A stretch of 64,000 bases of DNA from Azohydromonas caseinilytica (GTDB lineage: Bacteria > Pseudomonadota > Gammaproteobacteria > Burkholderiales > Burkholderiaceae_C): NCBI RefSeq assembly GCF_012927045.1, contig NZ_JABBFW010000017.1, forward strand, positions 1 through 64,000, given 5' to 3'. The translations under genes and the position numbers were made by a program. The notes beneath the pieces were generated by a model. The model saw nothing but the letters and a program-made list of their open reading frames with translations, ran no database searches and was not told where the DNA came from. Each line of letters begins with the position of its first letter. The stretch's first letter is position 1. Positions 55,683 to 64,000 of the stretch are shown in pieces.

Positions 55683-56567
55683 TTAATCCGCGCAGTCGCA
55701 GCGGCCGTCGGTGGAAAGCGCGAAGTCGCCATGGCGCGGCCGTTCGAGGCCCTGCTGCACGTCCTCGACGGCCACGGCCCGGACCAGCGGGGCATGCAGG
55801 GACTTGACGCCTCCGAACATGGTCGCGAAGGCGACGTCGGCCGCGTCCCGGCCGGTGCCGATGCGCACGAAGCCCATGGGGATGCCGGTGCCGGAGGCAT
55901 CGAAGATGTACCAGCGGTCCCCCAGGTACGCCTCGACGTAGGCATGGAAGTCCGGCGGGCCCAGGGCCGGGTCGGCGCCATAGTCGGTGCCGGTCACGAA
56001 CCGTGCCGGGATGTTGAGGGCGCGGCACAGGGCGATCATCAGGTGGGTCAGGTCGCGGCAGACACCGGCCTGCTCGATGAAGGTCTCCACCGCGGAGGTC
56101 CTTGAGCTGGAGACGTTGGACGTGAAGGCGATGTGCCGCTGCACCCACTTCATGATCGCCTGCACCCGGCCATGCCCCTGCCAGAGGCTGCCGAACTCCT
56201 TGATCGCCAGGCGCATGAGCCGGTCCGACTCGCAATAGCGGCTGGGGTAGATGTAGTGCATCGCCGCCAACGGCAGGCTGCGCACGGGCACCTCGGCCAG
56301 CTGTGCGGGGTCGGCGTGGTGGTGCGTCAGGTCCACGGTGGCCGTGTAGGCCACGCGCAGCTCCCCCGGCAGCGCCCGCAGCCGTAGGTAGCGGTTGCCC
56401 GTGCCCGGGTCGGTCTGCACCTGCGCCGCGACCGGCTGGCTCACGGCGAGATGCTCGGCTGACACCTTCTGGCAAGGCGTGTGGGCCGGGTGGATGTTGA
56501 ACACGAAGTCCGCCCCCTGCGGGTCGATCGCATAGCCCAGCTCGATCTGCAGCTCAATGCGCACCAT
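55683..56567 (-). CDS. Transglutaminase-like cysteine peptidase family protein
   Basis: 294 aa. An N-terminal beta domain is followed by the transglutaminase core: Cys in EQAGVCRDLTHLMIALCR (about 170), His in DFHAYVEAYLGDRWYIFDASG with the Asp a few residues on. Such proteins often accompany alpha-E and ATP-grasp proteins of unknown peptide metabolism. Its ATG overlaps the end of the zinc peptidase gene by 14 bases, so they are translated together. Confidence 0.9.
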   Translation of the reverse strand: MVRIELQIELGYAIDPQGADFVFNIHPAHTPCQKVSAEHLAVSQPVAAQVQTDPGTGNRYLRLRALPGELRVAYTATVDLTHHHADPAQLAEVPVRSLPLAAMHYIYPSRYCESDRLMRLAIKEFGSLWQGHGRVQAIMKWVQRHIAFTSNVSSSRTSAVETFIEQAGVCRDLTHLMIALCRALNIPARFVTGTDYGADPALGPPDFHAYVEAYLGDRWYIFDASGTGIPMGFVRIGTGRDAADVAFATMFGGVKSLHAPLVRAVAVEDVQQGLERPRHGDFALSTDGRCDCAD

Positions 56568-57804
56568 GGGTGTGCTCCCGTGTCTGTGGCCCGCGCACGC
56601 GGCGCCGGTGCGCGTCGGCGGCCGTGGCCGCCACCGACCGGTCCTCGTCCGGGGCCGGCGCGTCGCGACCCGACGCCGACACCACGCAGTGGATGAAATG
56701 GAGCTTGGCCACCGCGGGGCGCGGCAGCACGAAGGGATAGAAATCCTGCTGGCCCATGGCGGCGGACATCTCGTTCATCACGCCCGTGATGTCGATCCAC
56801 GCGTGCAGCAGCTCCAGGAAGCGGCCTGCGGCGGCGGCGTCGGGATCCCACAGGTCGTCGAGGACGAAGGGCTGGGCTTCGACGTCCTCGGCGCGCGCCT
56901 GCAGCCCGAAGCTCACGGCCGTGTCGAGGGTGTCCCTGATGTGCAGGTAGTGCGCCCAGGTTTCGGCCCAGTCCTCCCAAGGGTGCGTGCTGGCGTAGCT
57001 GCTCACGAAGCGCCGGCGCCAGTCCGGCGGCGGGCCCTGCTCGTAGTTCATCTTCAGGGCCTGGGCATAGTTCAGCCGCTCGTCGCCGAACAGGGCGCGG
57101 CAGGGTGCATGCCAGGCGGTGCCGGCCACCAGCCGGTCCCAGTAGTAATGCCCGACCTCGTGGCGAAAGTGGCCGAGCAGCGTGCGGTAGGACTCCCCCA
57201 TTTCTTCGCGGATTCGCTCCCGCACGGGGTCGTCGGCCTCTTCGAGGTTGATGGTGATGATGCCGCCGGCGTGCCCGGTCATGACGCGCGGCCTGCCGGG
57301 CACGGATCGCGGGAAGCTGTACGCCAGCCCGTGCTCCGGGTCCTCGTCGAGCCTGGAGGCCACCGGCAGCCCGAGCCCGATGAGCTGGGACACCAGGCGG
57401 CGCTTGGCCTTTTCCATGCGCCGCCACAGCACCTGGTTGTCGGCCTGCTCCAGGTCCGGAATGGCGAGGTTGAGCGCGCAGGCCTCGCACAGCCGCGCAC
57501 GGCCCCGCGCGCCGTCGGCGTTGACGAGCCAGTTGCAGCCGGCCGCCGACGCGAAGTTGGCGCAGCGCCGGTACACGGCGGCGTGCGGGTCCGGGGTCCC
57601 GTGGCGCTGCCACGTGTCCTTCGCCGGACCCCGCTGCAGGGGAAGCAGCGTGCCGCTGGCGGCGACATAGCCCAGCGGCGTCTTGCAGCCCAGGCATTGG
57701 CTGTTGCGAAAGTAGAGCTGGCGGCCGCATTGGCAGCGATAGGCGCGAGGGGTCGCCGCAGCCTCAAGGGCCAGCGACCGTTCGGCCGGGATAGGAGCGG
57801 ACAC
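56554..57804 (-). CDS. Putative zinc-binding metallopeptidase with N-terminal zinc ribbon
   Basis: 416 aa. The N-terminus has zinc-ribbon cysteines (YRCQCGRQLYFRNSQCLGCKT) and more Cys in YRRCANFASAAGCNWL and ARLCEACALNLAI. The catalytic motif is HEVGHYYWDRLV (HExxH) followed by WEDWAETWAHYLH with further ligands. Matches the putative zinc-binding peptidase family. The GTG at 57804 is used because GGAG lies seven bases upstream; the longer frame is not conserved. Coupled to the transglutaminase gene. Confidence 0.85.
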   Translation of the reverse strand: MSAPIPAERSLALEAAATPRAYRCQCGRQLYFRNSQCLGCKTPLGYVAASGTLLPLQRGPAKDTWQRHGTPDPHAAVYRRCANFASAAGCNWLVNADGARGRARLCEACALNLAIPDLEQADNQVLWRRMEKAKRRLVSQLIGLGLPVASRLDEDPEHGLAYSFPRSVPGRPRVMTGHAGGIITINLEEADDPVRERIREEMGESYRTLLGHFRHEVGHYYWDRLVAGTAWHAPCRALFGDERLNYAQALKMNYEQGPPPDWRRRFVSSYASTHPWEDWAETWAHYLHIRDTLDTAVSFGLQARAEDVEAQPFVLDDLWDPDAAAAGRFLELLHAWIDITGVMNEMSAAMGQQDFYPFVLPRPAVAKLHFIHCVVSASGRDAPAPDEDRSVAATAADAHRRRVRGPQTREHTHGAH

Positions 57805-57928
57805 TGGCGGCTCCAGCGGGAAAGGTATGCAAGGGAGGCAAGCGGCACGCCCGCTGCCGCCGCACCGCCTGCGGCCGATGCGCCAGGCCCGCCCCGGGGC
57901 CACGCCAGCCCTGCGCAGCGCCCCGGAT

Positions 57929-59227
57929 TCAGCGCGCGGCATAGCGCCGCATCAGGGGTTGCGCGGTCAACCCGTGGGCGACGATCGAGGCCGCCACGGT
58001 CCACAACGTCAGCGACACCAGCACCTGCGCGGTGGCGTCCTCGACGCCCTGGCGCAAGGCCCACACGAGATAGAACACCGACCCGATCCCGCGGATGCCG
58101 AACCAGCCCATCATCGCGCGCTGCCAGGTGCTCACGCCTTCGCCCACGGTGGCCACGAGTACCGACAGGGGACGCAGCACCAGCAGCAGCAGCGGCACGA
58201 ACCACCAGAGCGCTGGCAACGGGGCGGCATACGGCAGCATGGCCCCCACCACCAGCACGACGATCATCTCCGCGATCCTCTCGACCTGTTCGTTGAAGTC
58301 CTCCACGGAGTGCCGCATGGTGGCGCTGGCATGGTGGGAGTGGGTCGCCAGCGTGCGATAGCCGTGGCCCTTGGCGTCGCTGGCGGCATCGAGTGCGCGG
58401 GTGTCGGCCCGTGGCCGCTCGCGCACGCGCTGCAGGGCCAGGCCGGCGGCGAACACGGCCAGGAAGCCGGAGGCGTCGCACCACTGGGCCACCCCATAGG
58501 AAGCGCCGATGAGGCCCAGCCCGAGAAAGACGTCCAGGCCGATGGCCTGCCCGTGGCGGCTGCGCAGGTAGACGACCAGGCGCCCGACGGCGGCACCCCA
58601 TGCGGCACCGATGGCCGCGCCGCCCAGCGTGGCCCACAAGACCTCGACGGCCAGCCAGTGCACCAGATCGATCCCGCGCCCGCCGACGCCCATCAGGCCC
58701 AGGCCCAGGCCCAGCACCGCGAACGGGAAGGCGGCGCCGTCGTTCAACCCGCCTTCTCCGGCGAGGCTGAAGCCCAGGCGGTCCGGGTCCTCGCCGGGCT
58801 GCGATTGCACGCCCGAGGCCAGCACCGGGTCGGTCGGCGCCAGGATCGCGCCCAACAGGATGGCGGCCCCCGGCGACAGGCCCAGCGCCAGGATGCCCAG
58901 CGCCGCCACCAGCGCCACCATGGCCGTCATCGACAGGAACGCCAGTCGCATCGGCAGCCGCCAGCGGCGGTCGCGCAGCGGCACCCCGAGGCGCAGGCCG
59001 ACCGCGAACAGCGAGATCAGCAACGCCGCTTCGCTCACCCGCTCCAGCGTGCCGGCGTAGCGCATCGGGTCGGGACGCAGCACGTCCAGGGCCGCGGGCC
59101 CCAGCAGCCAACCCAACGCCAGGTACACCATGGCGCCGGTCAGCGGCAAGCGCTCCAGCAGCGTGCCGACAAACACCATCGTCAGCAGCAGCACGCCGAG
59201 GAGCAGCAACCACTTGTCAAACGACAT
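57929..59227 (-). CDS. Na+/H+ antiporter, CPA family
   Basis: 432 aa, about 12 membrane helices. The ion-binding Asp region reads ILLGAILAPTDPVLASGVQ (about 125-140), and SLAGEGGLNDGAAFPFAVL follows, as in NhaP-type CPA1 antiporters. Late motif GWFGIRGIGSVFYL. Exchanges Na+ or K+ for H+ at the inner membrane. First gene of a minus-strand run with the zinc peptidase and transglutaminase (125-base gap). Confidence 0.9.
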   Translation of the reverse strand: MSFDKWLLLLGVLLLTMVFVGTLLERLPLTGAMVYLALGWLLGPAALDVLRPDPMRYAGTLERVSEAALLISLFAVGLRLGVPLRDRRWRLPMRLAFLSMTAMVALVAALGILALGLSPGAAILLGAILAPTDPVLASGVQSQPGEDPDRLGFSLAGEGGLNDGAAFPFAVLGLGLGLMGVGGRGIDLVHWLAVEVLWATLGGAAIGAAWGAAVGRLVVYLRSRHGQAIGLDVFLGLGLIGASYGVAQWCDASGFLAVFAAGLALQRVRERPRADTRALDAASDAKGHGYRTLATHSHHASATMRHSVEDFNEQVERIAEMIVVLVVGAMLPYAAPLPALWWFVPLLLLVLRPLSVLVATVGEGVSTWQRAMMGWFGIRGIGSVFYLVWALRQGVEDATAQVLVSLTLWTVAASIVAHGLTAQPLMRRYAAR

Positions 59228-59535
59228 GCCCGGCCTTCCCGCAGCGATCGCCTGCTCGTGAGCGGGTCAGGACGCCTTGGCGCCAAGTGGGCGCGGCGGA
59301 CAAGCCCGTGGCCACTCCGCACGGCGACACGCGCAGCCGCTCATGCAGCTTGCAGCCTCGCCAGGAATGGCCTTTCTCTGGCAGGAAAATAGCCGGAACG
59401 CATTCAACCAGTCTGCGCGAAGCATGGTTTCTTGCGACACGGAAAATTTCTGCGCAAAAGCCGCCGAATCGGTGCAGGGAAATTTGTCTGAGCCTGCCAC
59501 TTCTTAAACTCTCGCCGGACTTCTACAAAAACCGA
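59228..59535. other. Intergenic region upstream of the antiporter gene
   Basis: 308 bases. Lower GC near 59395-59530 suggests the promoter of the antiporter and the terminator zone of the ferritin-like gene. No gene or clear stem was recognised. Confidence 0.35.
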
Positions 59536-60384
59536 TCATTGCGCCGGGACCCGCTCAAGCCTTCGTGAGATGTCCTTGCGAAAACGATTGAGCTCCTGCA
59601 CGTTGGCAAAATCCTGTTCCATGAGCAAACTGAGGTTGTGCAGGATGCGCTTGACCACCTTGTCCTCCCAGACCGCATCGAACTGGATTTGCTGGTCGAG
59701 CCAGCGTTCCAGCCATTCCGGATCGGGCACCCGGCTCTGGACCGTGTCACGAGGGAACAGCTTTTCATTGACATGCAGATTGGTCGGGTGCAGCGCCTGC
59801 GCCGTGCGCCTTGCCGAAGCCATGAGCACACCGACCTTCGAGAAGGCGAGCCTGGCCGTGTCGCCGTGCTTCAGCAGCGCACGCTTCATGTAGCGCAGGT
59901 AGGCGCCGCCGTGGCGCGCCTCGTCCCTGGCCAGGGTTTCGTAGATCTTCTTGATGACCGGTTCGGTATGCCATTCGGCGGCACGCCGGTACCAGTGGTT
60001 GAGCCGGATCTCGCCGCAGAAATGCAGCATCAGCGTTTCGAGGGGCGGCGCCGGGTCGAATTCGAAGCGCACCTCATGCAATTCGGTCTCGCTGGGAACC
60101 AGGTCCGGCCGGAAGCGGCGCAAATACTCGATCAGCACCAGGGAATGCTTCTGCTCCTCGAAGAACCAGACGCTGATGAAGGCTGAAAAGTCGCTGTCCA
60201 TGCGATTGTCACGCAGGAACATTTCGGTGGCCGGCAATGCCGCCCACTCGGTGACCGCATTCATCTTGATGGTCTGGGCCTGTTCATCGTCCAGCAGCGC
60301 AGCGTCAAAGCTTTCCCAGGGAATATCCGTTTCCATATCCCAGCGAACCGCTTCGAGTTGTTTGAAAAGCTCGGGATAAAGCAT
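59536..60384 (-). CDS. Ferritin-like diiron protein (acyl-ACP desaturase-like)
   Basis: 282 aa helical protein. Two diiron half-sites are visible: FSAFISVWFFEEQKHSLVLIEYL (ExxH-type, about 66-80) and TLARDEARHGGAYLRYMKRAL (DExxH, about 155). A Glu in AVTEWAALPATEMFL and one in LHFCGEIRLNHWY supply the other ligands. Pattern fits ferritin-like proteins related to acyl-ACP desaturases. Substrate unknown. ATG at 60382-60384 with AGGAG upstream. Confidence 0.75.
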   Translation of the reverse strand: MLYPELFKQLEAVRWDMETDIPWESFDAALLDDEQAQTIKMNAVTEWAALPATEMFLRDNRMDSDFSAFISVWFFEEQKHSLVLIEYLRRFRPDLVPSETELHEVRFEFDPAPPLETLMLHFCGEIRLNHWYRRAAEWHTEPVIKKIYETLARDEARHGGAYLRYMKRALLKHGDTARLAFSKVGVLMASARRTAQALHPTNLHVNEKLFPRDTVQSRVPDPEWLERWLDQQIQFDAVWEDKVVKRILHNLSLLMEQDFANVQELNRFRKDISRRLERVPAQ

Positions 60385-60488
60385 GGAGTTACTCCTTTCG
60401 ATGGAATTCCATTCGGACCAACTCCAGCAATCCGGGCTCCCGCGGCAGAGCGCCCTTTACGTGCACGGCGCGCTCGTGCTCAAAATGG

Positions 60489-60523
60489 AAAACCCGCCTG
60501 CGGATTGCGCCGAAGGCAGGTTT
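60489..60523 (-). terminator. Terminator after the SagB-type gene
   Basis: On the minus strand an imperfect stem AACCTGCCT / AGGCGGGTT with a 14-base loop is followed by TTTT, about 65 bases after the stop of the SagB-type gene. Close relative of the terminator at 55393-55427. Confidence 0.7.
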
Positions 60524-60586
60524 CCAGCCATTTTCAAACGGGATATTTCAGAGGCCCACAAGGGGTCGTGCCCAAGCCCAAGACAT

Positions 60587-62338
60587 TCATTCGCCTGCAC
60601 GGCCGTAGGGCGGGAGGACCGTCAATCGCGAGTCGTCCACGGCGGCCCCGATCGCGAAGTGATAGAGCGACTGGAACGTCAAGTCGCCAAGACCCAGGAC
60701 CTGGTGTACCGGGTCGTCAAAGAAGCAGCCGATGCCCGTCGCGCGCAGCCCGGCGGCTTCCGCCTCCAGGTAGAGCAGCTGGCCGATCAGCCCCGTCTCC
60801 CAGAAGAGCCGTCGATAGAACCACGCTCCGCAACGTCGCAGGCTGGGCTCGAAGCGCGTGACCATTCCGAGCGAGAACACGCCGTCGGCGGCGATCCGCT
60901 GGCCGCAGCAGAGCTGGGCCGCCAGGTCGCGCACGTCGGCCTGCTGCAGCAGGAACAGCGGCAGATCGTCCGTGCGGCCGGGCGGCACGCTCCAGGCGTA
61001 TTCCTTGTAGGTCGCCCGCCGCAGCGGCTCCACGCCGGCGGGATCCCGCGCGAGCATGTAGAGCCCGGGCGCCAGGCCGTCCACCCGATGGACGAACAGG
61101 GCCAGGTCGATCGTCGGCGCCCAGGGCAGCGCATCCCAAGGCACCGGTCGGTGGCCCAGGTCGTGCTCGACCCGCGGCAGCGTGCGCGTGAGCATGGCGA
61201 AGAAACGGTCCGCCGGGATCGAGGTGGTGCCGTCGAAGGCGGTGGCGCTGCGGCGCTGGCGGATCACCTGCGCGGCGCTGGGAAGGCCTGGGCCGTTGCC
61301 CGCGTCAGCCGCCGCCTGCACCGTGCCGGTGTCGTGGCGCAGCTCGACGACGCTGCGTTCCTGCTGCGACTTCCAGCAGGCGGCTTCCACCTCTTCGATG
61401 CCCGCCCATCTCACCGGTTCGTCCTGGCTCAACCGGTTGGCTTTGCCGTGCCAGACACGCGGCGGCACGTCACGCGTGACCACACCGTCCAGGCACAGCG
61501 GCAACGAAATCGGCTCGGGCAGTGCCAGGCCCGTGCCGGCATCGGGCCAGATCACGACAAGGGCGTCGGGATGCTCGTGCTCTGCGCCTGCGAAATCCTC
61601 GTCCCGGTCGATGCCCAGCAGCGAGGCCACCGTGTCGTCGTCCTGCCCATTGAGCAGCAGCGTGCGCCAGCCCAGCATCCGGGCCGCGAACCGGAGGCTG
61701 CCGAGCGCATGCCCCACGTCGTGCTGGCAGTAGCGGAACGCCCGCTCGCCGTACTTCCACGCCTCGCGCCAGTGCACCGAGGACAGGCCGACAAGGAACG
61801 CACCGGGCGGAAAGCCCTGCAGCAGCGCCTTGACGCCGGCGCGCGGCCACTCGGCGCGCAGCTCCAGCGCATGCTCCCTGGGCGCGTAGTGGTAGAGGCC
61901 CGGCGCCCGCAAGACGCCTTCGATCCGGTCGATGAGCAGGTACGCCTCGGTCGGGTGCAGGTTGCCGCTCGACGGGTTGATACGCAGCGCCCAGCGCACC
62001 GTTCCGGCCTGCTTCCACGCCGAAATCGCGAGTGAACATTCGAGGAAGCGCGAAAGGCTGGCGGCAGTCGGCGCCGTGCGCGCGACGCCACCGCCCCGGA
62101 ACAGGTCCTCGTAGGGCGGCGAGGCCGGGGCGTCGCCGGCCCGCAGGCGCGGCAACGCGACGAGCGCGGCGCCCTCGTAGCGCCGGAACGGATCGGGCTG
62201 GTTCGCCCAGTCGAGGCTGCCGGGCCCCGGCGCATAGCGGAAGAAGCGATGCTTGGTCTGCTGGTGGTAGCGCAGCACCCTGTCCAGGCTCCCGGGGGCC
62301 TGGGCCGTACCTGTACCTGTACCTGTACCCGTCTTCAT
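60587..62338 (-). CDS. SagB-type dehydrogenase with two nitroreductase domains
   Basis: 583 aa. Two nitroreductase-like (FMN) domains in tandem: the first (about 60-250) with WALRINPSSGNLHPTEAYLL and YCQHDVGHALGSLRFAARML, the second (about 345-570) with IRQRRSATAFDG and LLYLEAEAAGLRATGIGCFF. This fits the SagB/ThcOx group, which oxidises azolines in peptide toxin pathways. No YcaO cyclodehydratase is nearby, so another oxidation role is more likely. The start encodes a Thr-Gly repeat (MKTGTGTGTGT) from a six-base repeat. ATGA overlap with the upstream glucan gene couples them. Confidence 0.85.
   Translation of the reverse strand: MKTGTGTGTGTAQAPGSLDRVLRYHQQTKHRFFRYAPGPGSLDWANQPDPFRRYEGAALVALPRLRAGDAPASPPYEDLFRGGGVARTAPTAASLSRFLECSLAISAWKQAGTVRWALRINPSSGNLHPTEAYLLIDRIEGVLRAPGLYHYAPREHALELRAEWPRAGVKALLQGFPPGAFLVGLSSVHWREAWKYGERAFRYCQHDVGHALGSLRFAARMLGWRTLLLNGQDDDTVASLLGIDRDEDFAGAEHEHPDALVVIWPDAGTGLALPEPISLPLCLDGVVTRDVPPRVWHGKANRLSQDEPVRWAGIEEVEAACWKSQQERSVVELRHDTGTVQAAADAGNGPGLPSAAQVIRQRRSATAFDGTTSIPADRFFAMLTRTLPRVEHDLGHRPVPWDALPWAPTIDLALFVHRVDGLAPGLYMLARDPAGVEPLRRATYKEYAWSVPPGRTDDLPLFLLQQADVRDLAAQLCCGQRIAADGVFSLGMVTRFEPSLRRCGAWFYRRLFWETGLIGQLLYLEAEAAGLRATGIGCFFDDPVHQVLGLGDLTFQSLYHFAIGAAVDDSRLTVLPPYGRAGE
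62305..62328. repeat. Hexanucleotide tandem repeat (CTGTAC)
   Basis: Three exact and flanking partial copies of a six-base unit right after the start codon of the SagB-type gene, encoding Gly-Thr repeats. Copy-number change would not shift frame but could alter translation initiation. Confidence 0.7.
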
Positions 62339-64000
62339 TCCATCGCGCCTTCGACGGCGGCGGCCCGGCGGGAACGGGCGGTACGCACTCGCACCTGGTG
62401 CGTCAGGCCGTCGTCGAGCAGGGCCAGGGCCGACGTGTGCAGAACCTGTCCATCCAGCTCGATGGACGCCGGCTCGGTGTCGTCGTCCAGCAGGCCGATC
62501 TCGATCCGGTAGGTCGTCTCGCGATAGCGATAGTCCACGCCGAAGCCGGTCCAGTGCGCAGGCAGGCAGGGCTCGATGCCCAGCCGCGCGCCGTCCTCGT
62601 CCACGTGCAGCCGCAAGCCCAGCAGCGATTCGACGAGCAGCCGGTACATCCAGCCCGCCGACCCGGTGTACCAGGTCCAGCCGCCCCGCCCGGTGTGCGG
62701 CGCCACGCTGTAGACGTCGGCGGCGGCCACGTAGGGCTCAACCTTGTAGACGGCCACTTCCTCGGCCGTGCGGCCATGGTGCGGCGGCAGGATGAGCTCC
62801 GTCACCTGCCACGCCCGCGCCGGGTCGCCGAGCGCCGCGAAGGCCATCGCGGTCCACACGGCGGCGTGCGTGTACTGCCCGCCGTTCTCGCGCACACCCG
62901 GCACGTAGCCGGCGATGTAGCCCGGGTTCGGCCCCTGTCGGTCGAAGGGCGGATCGAGCAGCTGCACCAGCCGCGCCGCGGGCCGCACCAGCCGCGCCGC
63001 GACGGCGTCCATCGCCTGCCGCGTGCGCTCCGGGCTACCGATGCCCGAGAGCACCGCCCAGCTCTGCGCGATCGAGTCGATGCTGCACTCCACGTTGTCC
63101 TGCGAGCCCAGCGGCGTGCCGTCGTCAAACCAGGCGCGGCGGTACCACTGCCCGTCCCACGCCGACGCTTCCAGCCGCTCGCCGAGCCGGCGGCGCTCGT
63201 CCTCGCAACGTTGCGCCAAGGCCTCGTCGCCATGGCGGCGCGCGAGCGGCGCGAACTCGCGCAGCACCTCGCACAGGAAGAAGCCCAGCCACACGCTCTC
63301 GCCCCGCCCCTGGTGGCCGACCCGGTTCATGCCGTCGTTCCAGTCGCCGGCGCCCATCAGCGGCAGCCCGTGCGCACCGAAGCGCAGGCCGTGCACCAGC
63401 GCACGCGCCGCATGCTCGTACAGGGTGGCCGACTGGCTGGAGCGCGCGGGCAGGTCGTAGTAGGACTCGTCCTCGGCCGGCAGGGGCCGGCCCTCCAGGA
63501 AGGGCGCGCTCTCGCCCAGCACGTCCAGGTCGCCGGTGGCCTGCACGTAGCGGCACAGCGCCAGCGGCAGCCAGAGGTAGTCGTCGGAGATGTGCGTGCG
63601 CACGCCGTGGCCCGAGGGCGGGTGCCACCAGTGCTGCACGTCGCCTTCGACGAACTGCCGGCTCGCGCAGGTGAGCAGGTGCGCGCGCAGGACTCGCGGG
63701 CGCGCATGCACGAGCGCCATCGCGTCCTGCAGCTGGTCGCGGAACCCGAACGCGCCGCCCGACTGGTAGTAGCCGCTGCGCGCCAGGATGCGGCAGCCCA
63801 GCGTCTGGTAGACGAGCCAGCCGTTGGCCATCAGGTTCAGCGCCGGGTCGGGCGTGCGCACCTGCACCGCGCCGAGCAGCTGCCGCCAATAGGCCCGCAC
63901 CTCGTCCAGCGCCTGGTGGACCGCGACGCTGCCGCGGAACCGGCGCACCAGCTGCGCGGCCTCGTCGGTGCTGCGGCCCATGCCGAGGCGGAAGGTGATC
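62335..64000 (-). CDS. Cyclic beta-glucan synthase-like protein, GH94 C-terminal part (partial)
   Basis: The frame is open to the window edge; 554 residues are visible. Glycoside hydrolase family 94 phosphorylase-like domain: YYQSGGAFGFRDQLQDAMAL, HGVRTHISDDYLWLPLALCR, the general-acid Asp in MGAGDWNDGMNRVG, and GQYTHAAVWTAMAFAALGD, AGWMYRLLVESLLGLRL. This is the C-terminal module of NdvB/ChvB-type cyclic beta-1,2-glucan synthases, which control chain length in that enzyme. The N-terminal GT84 and membrane part would lie beyond 64000. Overlaps the SagB-type gene by ATGA. Confidence 0.88.
   Translation of the reverse strand, partial: ITFRLGMGRSTDEAAQLVRRFRGSVAVHQALDEVRAYWRQLLGAVQVRTPDPALNLMANGWLVYQTLGCRILARSGYYQSGGAFGFRDQLQDAMALVHARPRVLRAHLLTCASRQFVEGDVQHWWHPPSGHGVRTHISDDYLWLPLALCRYVQATGDLDVLGESAPFLEGRPLPAEDESYYDLPARSSQSATLYEHAARALVHGLRFGAHGLPLMGAGDWNDGMNRVGHQGRGESVWLGFFLCEVLREFAPLARRHGDEALAQRCEDERRRLGERLEASAWDGQWYRRAWFDDGTPLGSQDNVECSIDSIAQSWAVLSGIGSPERTRQAMDAVAARLVRPAARLVQLLDPPFDRQGPNPGYIAGYVPGVRENGGQYTHAAVWTAMAFAALGDPARAWQVTELILPPHHGRTAEEVAVYKVEPYVAAADVYSVAPHTGRGGWTWYTGSAGWMYRLLVESLLGLRLHVDEDGARLGIEPCLPAHWTGFGVDYRYRETTYRIEIGLLDDDTEPASIELDGQVLHTSALALLDDGLTHQVRVRTARSRRAAAVEGAME

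Overview
The window reads as a chromosomal segment of a high-GC betaproteobacterium, most likely order Burkholderiales and possibly Comamonadaceae. This rests on codon and base use, two Bug-type tripartite-tricarboxylate (TTT) receptors, a phasin, an EpsL-like outer membrane protein, a quinol nitric oxide reductase with an adjacent NsrR, and the style of the mobile elements. No rRNA, tRNA or CRISPR array was recognised. The assignment below order level is inference.

Layout. 1-5155: the tail of an IS3-type transposase, a pirin, a dodecin, an EpsL-like beta-barrel protein and three truncated gene remnants. 5156-10700: a nitric-oxide and anaerobic block (nsrR, quinol NO reductase, a DUF2249 protein, hemN, a hemerythrin) with two sites that look like NsrR operators and one FNR/DNR-like box. 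11032-13810: an orphan LuxR-type response regulator, a TAXI-type binding protein and a DUF1016 nuclease remnant. 14208-19250: a complete 5,033-bp Tn3-family transposon with a transposase, a 555-aa tyrosine recombinase, perfect 37-bp terminal inverted repeats and a 5-bp target duplication (GAGAT). It splits a small exported-protein gene that can be rebuilt in frame. 19345-25720: MaoC hydratase, TetR/MFS pair, PLP-dependent serine dehydratase-like protein, SnoaL-like protein and an exported lysyl-oxidase-like protein. 26004-31817: RpiR regulator diverging from iolC-iolB and two Bug receptors. 31880-36010: a Tn3 transposase remnant, arsC, arsA, a MarC protein and two gene remnants. 36027-43736: a seven-gene operon (MFS transporter, two exported serine hydrolases, maleate-isomerase-like protein, dihydropyrimidinase family hydrolase, Asp/Glu racemase, GntR regulator) with a readable promoter and overlapping palindromes. 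43913-44925: a decayed IS1182-type transposase. 45512-49288: LysR diverging from sdaA-sstT (serine deamination and uptake). 49514-51433: a broken unknown gene cut by a second Tn3-type end, followed by stacked transposase fragments. 51449-54352: mrpA without its usual partner subunits. 54695-64000: phasin, transglutaminase, zinc peptidase, Na+/H+ antiporter, ferritin-like diiron protein, double-domain SagB-type dehydrogenase and the C-terminal part of a cyclic beta-glucan synthase-like protein that runs off the window.

How it works together. The clearest functional units are (i) NO detoxification and microaerobic haem synthesis under NsrR with FNR-family control, (ii) inositol catabolism under an RpiR regulator, (iii) a cyclic amide or imide catabolic operon under a GntR regulator, whose enzyme set suggests a route from a cyclic imide through maleate to fumarate, and (iv) serine uptake and deamination under a LysR regulator. 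Between these units the window carries many junction scars and gene fragments, so it looks like a region of repeated insertion and deletion. The strongest new observations are the architecture of the Tn3/tyrosine-recombinase transposon, which is shared with a second diverged remnant, and the putative imide operon.
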